Assembly (NCBI GenBank): GCA_037190225.1
Contig: JBBCJL010000009.1
Span: forward strand, 124,001 to 188,000
DNA from: MKSF01 sp037190225
Lineage (GTDB): Bacteria; Bacteroidota; Bacteroidia; Chitinophagales; Chitinophagaceae
Length of the DNA stretch: 64,000 nucleotides
Reading direction: 5' to 3'
Every line of letters begins with the position of its first letter. Positions within the stretch are counted from its first letter, which is position 1. The notes beneath the pieces are model-generated. The model made no database searches. It was not told the origin of the DNA and saw only the letters and a list, made by a program, of their open reading frames with translations. Position numbers and translations under genes: made by a program. Shown here one piece after another: positions 51,921 through 61,057 of the stretch.

Positions 51921-52376
51921 TTGTTAAGTTTAATAGGCAATTTTGACGTTTCCCTGGATGCCAAAGGACGCATCACTTTCCCGGCCGGTTTGAAAAAGCA
52001 GCTGCCGGAAGGGGAATCCTTGTCTTTTGTCGCTTACAAAGGATTTGAGAACTGCATTGAATTGTACACTGAGAATGAGTGGGAAAAGATCCAGGCCAAG
52101 CTGGTCAAGCTCAGCATGCTGAATCCCAAGCTGGAAAAGTTCAAAAGGCTGATGCTGGCTACTTCTGCAAGGCTGGAGCTGGACAGCGCGGGAAGGCTGC
52201 TGCTGCCTAAGCATATGATATCGGCAGTGGATCTGAAAAAAGATGTGATGATACTGGGGCAAATAGATAAGATGGAGATCTGGGATAAGGCGAATTATGA
52301 CGCCTACCTGGCCGCCAATATGGGCGACCTGGCCGACCTGGCATCGGAAATATTCGGGGGGGATATAGAATTATAG
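51921..52376 (+). CDS. mraZ: transcriptional regulator MraZ
   Basis: 151 aa, two AbrB-like halves, ring-forming repressor of the division/cell-wall cluster. Both conserved cores are present: FDVSLDAKGRITFPAGLKKQ and ARLELDSAGRLLLPKHMISA. The start is TTG 51921 (LSLIGNFDV); no ATG exists in frame upstream. ATG 51904 opens an out-of-frame 7-codon leader (MHKISLC) whose stop overlaps the start region, which may tune initiation. The five-repeat operator precedes it; rsmH follows after 6 bp. Confidence 0.9.
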   Translation: MLSLIGNFDVSLDAKGRITFPAGLKKQLPEGESLSFVAYKGFENCIELYTENEWEKIQAKLVKLSMLNPKLEKFKRLMLATSARLELDSAGRLLLPKHMISAVDLKKDVMILGQIDKMEIWDKANYDAYLAANMGDLADLASEIFGGDIEL

Positions 52377-52382
52377 CAGATT

Positions 52383-53294
52383 ATGGAGCACCAACAATAT
52401 CATCACGAAACAGTATTGCTGGAAGAGGCGGTAGAGGCTTTGGATATAAAGCCTGATGGCGTGTATGTGGACTGTACGATGGGTGGTGCCGGTCACTCCC
52501 GGCTGATATTGAGCCGGCTGGGTCCGAAAGGAAAGCTGATCTGCTTTGACCAGGATAGCGATGCCTGGCACAATACGCCGGATGACAGGAGGGTGATATT
52601 GGTGAAGGAAAATTTCAGGTATCTCGCGCGTTTCCTGGCCTATTACGGCTGTGACCGGGTGGACGGGATATTAGCGGATATAGGAGTAAGCTCCTACCAG
52701 TTTGATACAGCGGACAGGGGATTCTCCATCCGTTTTGACGCGCCGCTGGACATGCGTATGGATGACAGGGGAGCAATGACCGCAGCAGATATTGTATCGG
52801 GATATTCCGAGCAGGAGCTGCACAGGATGTTTGAAAAGAATGGTGAGGTCAGGAATGCACGGACGCTTGCAAAAGTGATCGTTGAAGGACGTAAGAACAG
52901 GCGGGTGGAGAGCATCAATGATTTTAAAGCGCTGATAGACAGCTGTATCATGGGTAAGCCCCATAAATACCTGGCGCAGGTGTTCCAGGCATTGCGCATA
53001 GAAGTGAACGAGGAACTGGTGGCGCTGAAAGAATTCCTGAAGCAGACGCCCGGCTGCCTGAAGCCCGGCGGCCGTTTGGCGGTGATCACTTTCCATTCCC
53101 TGGAGGATAAGATCGTGAAACATTTTATGAAGAATGGTACGCTGGAGGAGCACCGGGAGGCGGAAGATCCTTTCGGGCTGCATAAGACCAGCAACCCGTT
53201 CCGGGTGCTGAAGGATGTGCTGCCGGGTGAAGCGGAAATAAAAAGAAATACGCGTTCTTCCAGCGCGCGTTTAAGAATTGCTGAAAGGAAATAA
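52383..53294 (+). CDS. rsmH: 16S rRNA (cytosine(1402)-N(4))-methyltransferase
   Basis: 303 aa (former MraW). N4-methylates C1402 in the P site of 16S rRNA. Motifs: HHETVLLEEAVEALDIKPDG, VDCTMGGAGHSRLIL (SAM loop), ILADIGVSSYQFDTADRGFS, LDMRMDDRG and LAVITFHSLEDKIVKHFMKN. Normal length. Second gene of the cluster; 4 bp to the ftsL-like gene. Confidence 0.96.
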   Translation: MEHQQYHHETVLLEEAVEALDIKPDGVYVDCTMGGAGHSRLILSRLGPKGKLICFDQDSDAWHNTPDDRRVILVKENFRYLARFLAYYGCDRVDGILADIGVSSYQFDTADRGFSIRFDAPLDMRMDDRGAMTAADIVSGYSEQELHRMFEKNGEVRNARTLAKVIVEGRKNRRVESINDFKALIDSCIMGKPHKYLAQVFQALRIEVNEELVALKEFLKQTPGCLKPGGRLAVITFHSLEDKIVKHFMKNGTLEEHREAEDPFGLHKTSNPFRVLKDVLPGEAEIKRNTRSSSARLRIAERK

Positions 53295-53298
53295 GATT

Positions 53299-53619
53299 AT
53301 GGAGACATCACGAGAAGGACGGAAGCTGAGCTTGCCGAAGCTGGTGGACTGGCTGTCGCCGTTCAGCATCACCAGGAATATTCCTTACCTGATACTGGCG
53401 TTTGTGCTGATTGTGGTCTATATCAGCAATTCCAACAAGGCCATTGCTATCGTCAAGGAGCATAACAGGCGGCTGAGCGAGCTGAAGGAAGAACGGTGGC
53501 GGCACAGGGACCTGCAGTCAAGGCTGATGAACCTGACCACTGAAAAAATGATGATCGAGAAATCGGAGCGGCTGGGCCTGAAGCCCCTGGATAAGCCGGC
53601 ATTTGAAATTAAAAAGTAA
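53299..53619 (+). CDS. FtsL-like cell division protein
   Basis: 106 aa bitopic protein: a cytoplasmic basic N-terminus, one membrane helix at about 34-52 (IPYLILAFVLIVVYISNSNK), and a periplasmic coiled coil (EHNRRLSELKEERWRHRDLQ to MIEKSERLGLKPL). This is the Bacteroidota FtsL-like family placed between rsmH and the division transpeptidase, the position of ftsL in other bacteria. ATG 53299 chosen; a TTG at 53278 overlaps the end of rsmH. Expected to join FtsB/FtsQ-type partners in the septal complex. Confidence 0.85.
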   Translation: METSREGRKLSLPKLVDWLSPFSITRNIPYLILAFVLIVVYISNSNKAIAIVKEHNRRLSELKEERWRHRDLQSRLMNLTTEKMMIEKSERLGLKPLDKPAFEIKK

Positions 53620-53633
53620 TAATAAAAAATAAT

Positions 53634-55718
53634 ATGGACAGGAAACAGGAAATAAGCTTGCGGGTGTACCTGGTGTTTACCGGTATAGTCTTGTTTGCTG
53701 TGGCCATTGTCTGGAAAGTGGTCGCCATCCAGACCGTAGAGGGGGATGCCTTGCGGGAAATGTCCCAGAAGACCCACATTAAAAAAGAGGTGCTGGGCGC
53801 GGAAAGAGGCAATATCTATTCGGAAGACGGTACCCTCCTAGTAGCCAGCACGCCGAGCTTTGACCTGAGGTGGGACCTGAAGGTAGTGCCGGAAGATACG
53901 CTCCGTAAGCATATCAACCAGATAGCGGCAGGACTGGCTAAGATACTGCGGACGAATTCGGCGGATTATTATAAGACCCGGATACTGACCGCGCATAAGA
54001 AGAAAGACCGTTATTTTCTGATCGCAAAGAATGCCAAATATTATGAATACCAGGCCATACGGGAACTGCCCGTTCTGAACAAGCGTAAGAATAAAGGCGG
54101 ATTCATCGTGGAGGCTAACTCCAAAAGGGATAATCCCTATGGCCTGCTGGCTAAAAGGACGCTCGGCCTGTGGAGGGAAAACGCTTCTAATGTAGGGCTG
54201 GAAGAGGCATATAATAATGTGCTGGAAGGCAATGACGGGAGCAGGGTGCTGAGGAGAAGCACCGGTAATGTATGGATCCCTATCGAGGATATGATACTGG
54301 AACCGGAGAACGGGAAGGATATAGTGTCCACTATTGATATCAATATCCAGGAGGTGACGGAGCATGCCCTGAAAGAGAGCCTGGAGAAGCATGGCTGCGC
54401 TTATGGTACGGCAATCGTGATGGAAACGGCAACGGGCAAGATCCGGGCGATGGCCAACCTGAAAAGGGGTGCCGGGGGCGTATATGATGAAGTGGAAAAT
54501 TTTGCGGTCAAACTGTCCGAGCCGGGCTCTACCTTTAAGCTGATGTCCCTGCTGGCGCTGCTGGATGACGGTTATGTAAAGATCTCTGACAATGTGAATG
54601 TGGAAGGTGGTGTCAAGCAGTTCGGTTCCCAGCGGGTCAGGGACGACCACTCCGGTATGGGCGTCATTTCCATAGAAAAAGCGTTTGCAGCATCCTCCAA
54701 CGTGGCGTTTGCCAAGCTGGTGGACCAGTATTACGGTAATGACCCTATGAAATTTATCAGGCACCTGCAGGCCCTGCGGCTGGATAAAAAGACCGGTATT
54801 GACCTGGTGGGAGAGCACGCGCCCCGTATCAAGACCACCAAATCGGCCAGCTGGGGCAAGAAGACATCGCTGCCATGGATAGCCTATGGCTATGAGAGCC
54901 TGATATCGCCGCTGCATACCCTGATGGTATATAACGCCGTGGCCAATAATGGTAAAATGGTAAAGCCCTACCTGGTAAGTGAGATCCGGGAGTACGGGCA
55001 GCCGGTGCAGAAAATCGAGCCGACCGTTCTGGCGGAGCAGATCGCCAGGCCGGAGACCATCCGGCAGCTGCGGCAGGCTTTGGAGTCGGTAGTGGAGAAC
55101 GGTACGGCCAGATCAATCAAATCGCAATTATATAAAGCCGGGGGAAAGACCGGTACGGCGCAGGTGGCCGACGGGCAGATATCCTATAAGGACGGTGTAA
55201 AGCAGGGTTCTTTCGTAGGATATTTCCCGGCAGATAACCCCAAATATACGGTTATGGTGCTTGTCCGTTCCGTTCCTCATGGTGCCTACTATGGCGCTGT
55301 GGTAGCTGCCCCGGTGTTCAAGGTGATCGCTGATAAGCTGTATGCCCTGCATATCGGGGGCTGGAACCCGCCGGTACAGGAATATGGCAGGAACAGGTCG
55401 CTGGTGGTGAAGGGCGGCAACAGCGATGATATGAGGCAGGTATTCAGTGTCCTGGGTCTGCAGGTTCCCGGTGTGAGCAATGCCGAGGGCTTCGTAACCA
55501 CCAGGCTGAACGGCAATATGATCAGCACCGAACAGCAGGTAGTGGAAAAAGGTAAAGTGCCCGATGTGGTGGGCATGGGCGTTAAGGATGCGGTATATAT
55601 GCTGGAAAGAGCAGGTATGATCGTTCAGGTGCAGGGAATGGGCCGGGTTACCAGCCAGTCGGTAGCGCCGAAGACAAGCATAAGAAAAGGACAGCAGATC
55701 ATTATTACTTTAAGTTAA
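53634..55718 (+). CDS. ftsI: division-specific class B penicillin-binding protein with PASTA domain
   Basis: 694 aa septal peptidoglycan transpeptidase. One N-terminal membrane helix (VYLVFTGIVLFAVAIVWKVV), dimerisation region with AERGNIYSEDGTLLAS-like motif, then the transpeptidase domain with nucleophile Ser299 in PGSTFKLMS, SSN near 354 (FAASSNVAFAK) and KTGTAQV near 505. A C-terminal PASTA module at about 640-694 (KVPDVVGMGVKDAVYMLERA) is present, unlike E. coli FtsI and as in Spo/Pbp2x-type relatives. Position after ftsL and before murE confirms the division role. Confidence 0.92.
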   Translation: MDRKQEISLRVYLVFTGIVLFAVAIVWKVVAIQTVEGDALREMSQKTHIKKEVLGAERGNIYSEDGTLLVASTPSFDLRWDLKVVPEDTLRKHINQIAAGLAKILRTNSADYYKTRILTAHKKKDRYFLIAKNAKYYEYQAIRELPVLNKRKNKGGFIVEANSKRDNPYGLLAKRTLGLWRENASNVGLEEAYNNVLEGNDGSRVLRRSTGNVWIPIEDMILEPENGKDIVSTIDINIQEVTEHALKESLEKHGCAYGTAIVMETATGKIRAMANLKRGAGGVYDEVENFAVKLSEPGSTFKLMSLLALLDDGYVKISDNVNVEGGVKQFGSQRVRDDHSGMGVISIEKAFAASSNVAFAKLVDQYYGNDPMKFIRHLQALRLDKKTGIDLVGEHAPRIKTTKSASWGKKTSLPWIAYGYESLISPLHTLMVYNAVANNGKMVKPYLVSEIREYGQPVQKIEPTVLAEQIARPETIRQLRQALESVVENGTARSIKSQLYKAGGKTGTAQVADGQISYKDGVKQGSFVGYFPADNPKYTVMVLVRSVPHGAYYGAVVAAPVFKVIADKLYALHIGGWNPPVQEYGRNRSLVVKGGNSDDMRQVFSVLGLQVPGVSNAEGFVTTRLNGNMISTEQQVVEKGKVPDVVGMGVKDAVYMLERAGMIVQVQGMGRVTSQSVAPKTSIRKGQQIIITLS

Positions 55719-55732
55719 AAACCATATAGCCA

Positions 55733-57196
55733 TTGAAAACGGTAGCAGCATTAATTCAACATCTGCAGGATGCAGAGACCAGGGGAGACCGGCAGCATAT
55801 GGTGCTGGACCTGGCGCTGGATTCCAGGAAGGTGCGGCAGGGTACGATGTTCTTCGCAGTGCGCGGCGCTCATGCCGATGGTCATGAATTTATTGCCAGG
55901 GCCGTGGAGGCCGGTGCGGTTGCTGTGGTATGTGATACGCTGCCGGAAGTAATGGCTGCGGATGTCTGCTATATTAAGGTACCGGATGTGGCGGCTGTAA
56001 TGGGCGGCATAGCCGCTGTCTTTTACGATCACCCGTCCATGGAAATGAAGGTAGTAGGCGTGACCGGAACGAACGGTAAGACGACAGTAGCCACCCTGCT
56101 GTTCCAGCTGTTTCAAAAGCTGGGCTATACCTGCGGCCTTATCTCCACGGTGGCCAATTATATCGGCGATAAGACGGTGCCTGCCACGCACACCACACCG
56201 GATGCAATATCGCTGCAGCAGCTTATGAATACCATGTATGAAGCGGGATGTGAGTATGTCTTTATGGAAGTAAGCTCTCACGCAGTATCCCAGCAACGCA
56301 TAGCGGGCGTGGATTTTGACGGAGCCTTATTTACCAACCTTACGCACGACCACCTGGATTATCATAAAACATTTGATGCTTACCTCCAGGCTAAGAAGGC
56401 CTTTTTCGACGGCCTGAAAAAAGAGGCTTTTGCTATTGTCAACGCGGATGATAAGAGAGGGCCGGTGATGCTGCAGAATACAAAGGCCGCCCGTAAGACC
56501 TACGCGCTGCGGGTGCCTGCGGATTATAAAGGCAAGGTGCTGGAGAATGAGCTGGACGGCCTGCTGATGCTGATCGGCCAGCAGGAGGTGCACTTCAGGC
56601 TGAACGGCTTATTCAATGCCTATAATATCCTGGCCGTTTACGGCGCTGCCCTGAGCCTGGGTATGCCGGCGCGGCGGGTGCTGGAAATATTAAGCGAGCT
56701 GAAAGGCGCTGCGGGCAGGTTTGAGACCATACGTTCCGCCGCGGATCATATCCTGGGCATCGTGGACTATGCCCATACGCCCGATGCGCTGCTGAACGTG
56801 CTGAGCACTATCCGGCAGTTCAGCCAGGACAAGGAAGTGATAACGGTAGTAGGCTGCGGCGGTGACAGGGACACTTCCAAAAGGCCGGAAATGGCCGAGG
56901 TGGCCGTGACGCACAGCACTAAGGTAATATTCACCTCGGACAACCCGAGGAGCGAAAGCCCGGAAGCGATCCTGGATGATATGGAACAGGGCGTGCCTGT
57001 CTCTATGAAACGGAAGTACCTGAGAATTACCGACAGGCAGGAGGCCATACGTACGGCGGTAAGCATGGCGTCGCCGGACAGCATTATACTGCTTGCAGGA
57101 AAAGGACACGAGACGTACCAGGAGATCAACGGCGTAAAGCATCATTTTGATGATAAGGAACAGCTCATTCATATGTTTACATTATTAGAAAGATAA
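55733..57196 (+). CDS. murE: UDP-MurNAc-tripeptide synthetase (meso-DAP adding)
   Basis: 487 aa Mur ligase adding the third stem residue. ATP-binding GVTGTNGKTTVATLLFQLFQ near residue 110, the UDP-substrate THTTPDA, MEVSSHAV and the DNPRSESP motif near 403, which signals meso-diaminopimelate, consistent with dapA upstream. The start is TTG 55733 (KTVAALIQHL); no upstream ATG is in frame. Spacings of 14 bp to the PBP and 7 bp to mraY show one operon. Confidence 0.95.
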   Translation: MKTVAALIQHLQDAETRGDRQHMVLDLALDSRKVRQGTMFFAVRGAHADGHEFIARAVEAGAVAVVCDTLPEVMAADVCYIKVPDVAAVMGGIAAVFYDHPSMEMKVVGVTGTNGKTTVATLLFQLFQKLGYTCGLISTVANYIGDKTVPATHTTPDAISLQQLMNTMYEAGCEYVFMEVSSHAVSQQRIAGVDFDGALFTNLTHDHLDYHKTFDAYLQAKKAFFDGLKKEAFAIVNADDKRGPVMLQNTKAARKTYALRVPADYKGKVLENELDGLLMLIGQQEVHFRLNGLFNAYNILAVYGAALSLGMPARRVLEILSELKGAAGRFETIRSAADHILGIVDYAHTPDALLNVLSTIRQFSQDKEVITVVGCGGDRDTSKRPEMAEVAVTHSTKVIFTSDNPRSESPEAILDDMEQGVPVSMKRKYLRITDRQEAIRTAVSMASPDSIILLAGKGHETYQEINGVKHHFDDKEQLIHMFTLLER

Positions 57197-57203
57197 CCGA
57201 AGT

Positions 57204-58475
57204 ATGTTGTATCATTTATTCAGCTATTTAAGAGAGCATTTTACACTTACAGGTGCGGGGTTGTTTCACTTCATCACTTTCAGGGCTGCCATGGCCGTTA
57301 TACTGTCACTGGTCATCACCCTGGTATTCGGTAAGCGGATGATCCTGCTGCTGCAGCGTAAGCAGATAGGGGAAACCATCCGGGACCTGGGACTGGAAGG
57401 CGAGAAGACCAAGAGGGGCACGCCTACTATGGGCGGTATCATGATCATTGCAGGCATGGTAATCCCTACATTGCTGTTTGCCAACCTGAAGAACATCTAC
57501 ATCCTGATGATGCTGCTTTCCGCGGTATGGCTGGGACTGATCGGGTTCATAGATGATTACATCAAGGTATTCAAGAAGAATAAGGAGGGCCTGCAGGGCC
57601 GGTTTAAGATCATAGGGCAGATCGGGCTGGGCATCATTATAGGCTATACGATGTATTACCATAATGATATTGTGATCACGAGAGAGGTCAAGGAAAATAC
57701 ACCTATACTTTACAGCGCTACGGAAAAGATCGTATCCGATCCTTATACCAGGCTGGATGATAAGGGACAGTCGCATACCTATGTACAGGTGAAGGCCCCG
57801 GTCACTACCGTGCCGTTCACCAAGAACCATGAGCTGAGCTATAGCAAGATATCTTCATTTGCGGGAGAAAAGGTGGAAAAATGGCTGACGCCTACGATCT
57901 ATATCCTGTTCGTGATATTCATTATCACGGCAGTATCCAACGGCGCCAATATTACGGACGGGATAGACGGCCTGGCAACGGGCGTCTCTGCCATCAGCGG
58001 GCTGACGTTCGGCATATTTGCCTACCTGTCCGGTAACTATATATTCGCGGAATACCTGAATATCATGCACATCCCTAACCTGGGTGAGCTGTCCATATTT
58101 GTCGGCGCGTTTGTCGGTGCGTGTATAGGATTCCTGTGGTATAATGCCCACCCGGCGCAGGTGTTCATGGGAGATACGGGCAGCCTGGCGCTCGGCGGCA
58201 TCATCGCCTCGCTGGCCATTATAGTAAGGAAGGAGCTGCTTATCCCTATTATCTGCGGTATCTTCCTCGTGGAGAACCTGTCAGTAATGATGCAGGTAGC
58301 TTACTTTAAATATACGAAGCGGAAATACGGTGAGGGCCGCCGCATCTTCCTGATGTCGCCGCTGCACCATCATTACCAGAAGCTGGGCTACCATGAAAGC
58401 AAGATCGTGACGCGTTTCTGGATCATCGGTATTGTGCTGGCCGTATTAAGTGTTGTGACCTTAAAAATTCAGTAA
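57204..58475 (+). CDS. mraY: phospho-MurNAc-pentapeptide-transferase
   Basis: 423 aa, about ten membrane helices, makes lipid I from UDP-MurNAc-pentapeptide and undecaprenyl phosphate. Signatures: KRGTPTMGGIMIIAG, the catalytic Asp pair in GLIGFIDDYIKVFKKN, NITDGIDGLATG and the HHH-type MSPLHHHYQKLG. Longer than E. coli MraY (about 360 aa) because of an inserted soluble loop (residues about 155-230, NDIVITREVKENTPILYS ...) typical of the phylum. Confidence 0.95.
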   Translation: MLYHLFSYLREHFTLTGAGLFHFITFRAAMAVILSLVITLVFGKRMILLLQRKQIGETIRDLGLEGEKTKRGTPTMGGIMIIAGMVIPTLLFANLKNIYILMMLLSAVWLGLIGFIDDYIKVFKKNKEGLQGRFKIIGQIGLGIIIGYTMYYHNDIVITREVKENTPILYSATEKIVSDPYTRLDDKGQSHTYVQVKAPVTTVPFTKNHELSYSKISSFAGEKVEKWLTPTIYILFVIFIITAVSNGANITDGIDGLATGVSAISGLTFGIFAYLSGNYIFAEYLNIMHIPNLGELSIFVGAFVGACIGFLWYNAHPAQVFMGDTGSLALGGIIASLAIIVRKELLIPIICGIFLVENLSVMMQVAYFKYTKRKYGEGRRIFLMSPLHHHYQKLGYHESKIVTRFWIIGIVLAVLSVVTLKIQ

Positions 58476-58477
58476 GG

Positions 58478-59827
58478 ATGGAGGAACTGGTTGTTATATT
58501 GGGTGCGGGTGAGAGCGGCAACGGCGCTGCCATCCTGGCAAAAAAGAAAGGATATGACGTGTGGGTCTCCGACTCCGGGAGCATAAAGGATATGTATAAA
58601 AATGAGCTGCTGTCCTGGGAGATACCTTTTGAAGAGCAGGGGCATGATGAGGCGAAGATATTGCAGGCAGGACTGGTTGTAAAAAGTCCCGGCATACCTG
58701 AAACGGCAGCGGTGGTCAGGAAGGTCAGGGAGAAGGGCATAAGGATCATCAGCGAGATCGAATGGGCCAGCAGGTTTATTGACAGCAGCAGGATCGTGGC
58801 CATTACCGGCAGTAATGGTAAAAGCACCACGACTACCCTGACGCACGATGTATTTATAAAAGCGGGCCTGGATGCGGCGCTGGTGGGGAATATCGGTATC
58901 AGCTTTGCGAAGCGGGTCGCTTTGCAGCCTGCGGACTGGTATATCATAGAAGTGAGCAGCTTTCAGCTGGATGATATTGAGACCTTCCGGCCGGATATAG
59001 CGGTGCTGCTGAATATTACCCCGGATCACCTGGACAGGTATAATTACAATTTTGATGATTACATACAGGCCAAGTTCAACATTTTCAAAAACCAGGAAGC
59101 TGCAGACTATGCAGTGATCAATATGGACGACCCTGTTATACAAGCGAAACTAACCGAAACCAACATACATTCACAATTATTGACCATTACGATGAACGAG
59201 AAACTATTTAACCAGAAAAACGGCGCACTGTTTAAGAACGAGAACATCCAGATCAACGTAAACGATGAGAATTTCCAGCAATCCATCAATGATTTGATGA
59301 TCAAAGGCAAACATAATTATTACAACACTATGGCGGCGGGTATATCAGCTAAGGCTGCAGGCATCAGGAATGAATTTTTAAGGGAAAGTTTTTCAACATT
59401 CAACGGGCTGGATCACAGGCTGGAATACGTGGCAACAGTGGGCGGGGTGGAATTCATCAATGACAGTAAAGGCACCAATCTGAACTCTGTATGGTATGCC
59501 CTGGAAAGTATGACAAAGGATGTGGTATTGATACTCGGAGGACAGGATAAGGGGAACGATTATAATGAGATCATGGACCTGGTGAAGGAAAAGGTAAAGG
59601 CCATCGTATGCCTGGGTGTCAATAATGACCTGATACACCAGGCCTTTGATAATGTGGTTACGGACATCGTGGACACGCGTTCGGCAAAAGATGCGGTAAA
59701 GACCGCTTACTTCCTGGCGAAGGAAGGTGATGTGGTGCTGCTGTCCCCCGGTTGTGCCAGCTTTGACCTGTTCAGGAATTTCGAGGACAGGGGCGAGCAG
59801 TTCAAGATCGCGGTAAGAGAACTTTAA
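58478..59827 (+). CDS. murD: UDP-MurNAc-L-alanine-D-glutamate ligase
   Basis: 449 aa. Adds D-Glu to UDP-MurNAc-L-Ala. N-terminal Rossmann VILGAGESGNGAAILAKKKG, ATP-binding ITGSNGKSTTTTLTHDVF near residue 110, EVSSFQLDDIETFRPDIAVL, NITPDHLDRY and DSKGTNLNSVWYAL. Two bp after mraY. Normal length. Confidence 0.95.
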   Translation: MEELVVILGAGESGNGAAILAKKKGYDVWVSDSGSIKDMYKNELLSWEIPFEEQGHDEAKILQAGLVVKSPGIPETAAVVRKVREKGIRIISEIEWASRFIDSSRIVAITGSNGKSTTTTLTHDVFIKAGLDAALVGNIGISFAKRVALQPADWYIIEVSSFQLDDIETFRPDIAVLLNITPDHLDRYNYNFDDYIQAKFNIFKNQEAADYAVINMDDPVIQAKLTETNIHSQLLTITMNEKLFNQKNGALFKNENIQINVNDENFQQSINDLMIKGKHNYYNTMAAGISAKAAGIRNEFLRESFSTFNGLDHRLEYVATVGGVEFINDSKGTNLNSVWYALESMTKDVVLILGGQDKGNDYNEIMDLVKEKVKAIVCLGVNNDLIHQAFDNVVTDIVDTRSAKDAVKTAYFLAKEGDVVLLSPGCASFDLFRNFEDRGEQFKIAVREL

Positions 59828-59854
59828 AGAAAAAACAGAGAACAATAAAGTGCA

Positions 59855-61057
59855 ATGGAAATTATAAGGAAATATATTAAAGGTGACAAAGGTATCTGGG
59901 CTGTGGTGCTGCTGCTCTTCTTCTGGAGCTCGGTAGTGATCTACAGCGCCACCGGTTCTTTAGCCTGGCGTAAGGGAATGGGAGAGAACCATTTCTTTTT
60001 AAGCCATGCGTTCAAGTATGTGCTGGGCTTTGTTATCATTTTTATATTTCACAGGATCAATTATGTGAAGTTCAAGAAATGGGCGTCTTATTTGTTCCTG
60101 ATCAGCATACCCCTGCTGATCCTGACCTTATCGGGTGTGGGTACCACGCTGAATGACGGGGCCAGGTGGCTCACCATCCCGGTGATCAATATCTCCTTCC
60201 AGACCTCAGACCTGGCCAAGCTGGCCATCTTTATGTACCTGGCCAAAATGCTGAGCCTGCGCCAGGATAATATCAAGGACCTCTGGAAAGGCTTTGTGAT
60301 CCCTATCCTTTGCCCGGTGCTGCTGATCGTGCTGCTGATCGGGGTTGCCAACTTATCAACGGCATTATTGTTATTGCTCACGTGCTGTATCATGTTCTTT
60401 ATAGGCAGGGTCAGCATGAAGCACATACTCCTGCTGGGACTGGTAGGCATCATAGCGGTAGCGGGCCTGTACGGCTTCTCCAAAGCGACCGGCATAGGCA
60501 GGGCGGAGACCTGGGAAAAGCGGATAGAGACCTATATGGGTAAAGGCGATGCGGATGATAACTTCCAGGTGAACCAGGCCAAGATAGCGATCGCCAACGG
60601 CAGCTTCATTGGTAAAGGTCCGGGTAACAGCTGGGCCAGGGACTACCTGCCGCATCCTTATTCTGATATGATATTTGCTATGCTTATCGAGGAATACGGT
60701 GTGATCGGCGCGGTGGGGCTGATGCTTATCTATCTTACCCTGCTGTGGAGAAGCATACAGATATTCAGGCGTATTCCTTACGCGTTCGGCTCCTTCCTGG
60801 TCATAGCCCTCAGCGTGACCATGGTCTTCCAGGCTTTTGTGAATATGGGAGTGGCGGTCAATCTGCTTCCCGTCACGGGGCTTACCCTGCCGCTGATGAG
60901 CATGGGAGGATCGTCCATATGGTTTAACTGTATCGCGATAGGCATTATCCTGAGCGTCAGCAGGTATGTGGAAGAGATGGAACAAAATGAAAAAGATAAA
61001 GTAACAAAGGCATCTGTGGAAAAGCAGATACAGGAATTAGAAATTATCAGGTCATGA
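59855..61057 (+). CDS. ftsW: septal peptidoglycan polymerase FtsW
   Basis: 400 aa SEDS-family glycosyltransferase with about ten membrane helices, polymerising lipid II together with the division PBP encoded upstream. Typical residues: GVGTTLNDGARWLTIPVINI, FQTSDLAKLAIFMYLAKM, the catalytic-loop region GSFIGKGPGNSWARDYLPHP, DMIFAMLIEEYGVIGA and GLTLPLMSMGGSSIW. The stop overlaps murG as ATGA. Confidence 0.94.
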   Translation: MEIIRKYIKGDKGIWAVVLLLFFWSSVVIYSATGSLAWRKGMGENHFFLSHAFKYVLGFVIIFIFHRINYVKFKKWASYLFLISIPLLILTLSGVGTTLNDGARWLTIPVINISFQTSDLAKLAIFMYLAKMLSLRQDNIKDLWKGFVIPILCPVLLIVLLIGVANLSTALLLLLTCCIMFFIGRVSMKHILLLGLVGIIAVAGLYGFSKATGIGRAETWEKRIETYMGKGDADDNFQVNQAKIAIANGSFIGKGPGNSWARDYLPHPYSDMIFAMLIEEYGVIGAVGLMLIYLTLLWRSIQIFRRIPYAFGSFLVIALSVTMVFQAFVNMGVAVNLLPVTGLTLPLMSMGGSSIWFNCIAIGIILSVSRYVEEMEQNEKDKVTKASVEKQIQELEIIRS

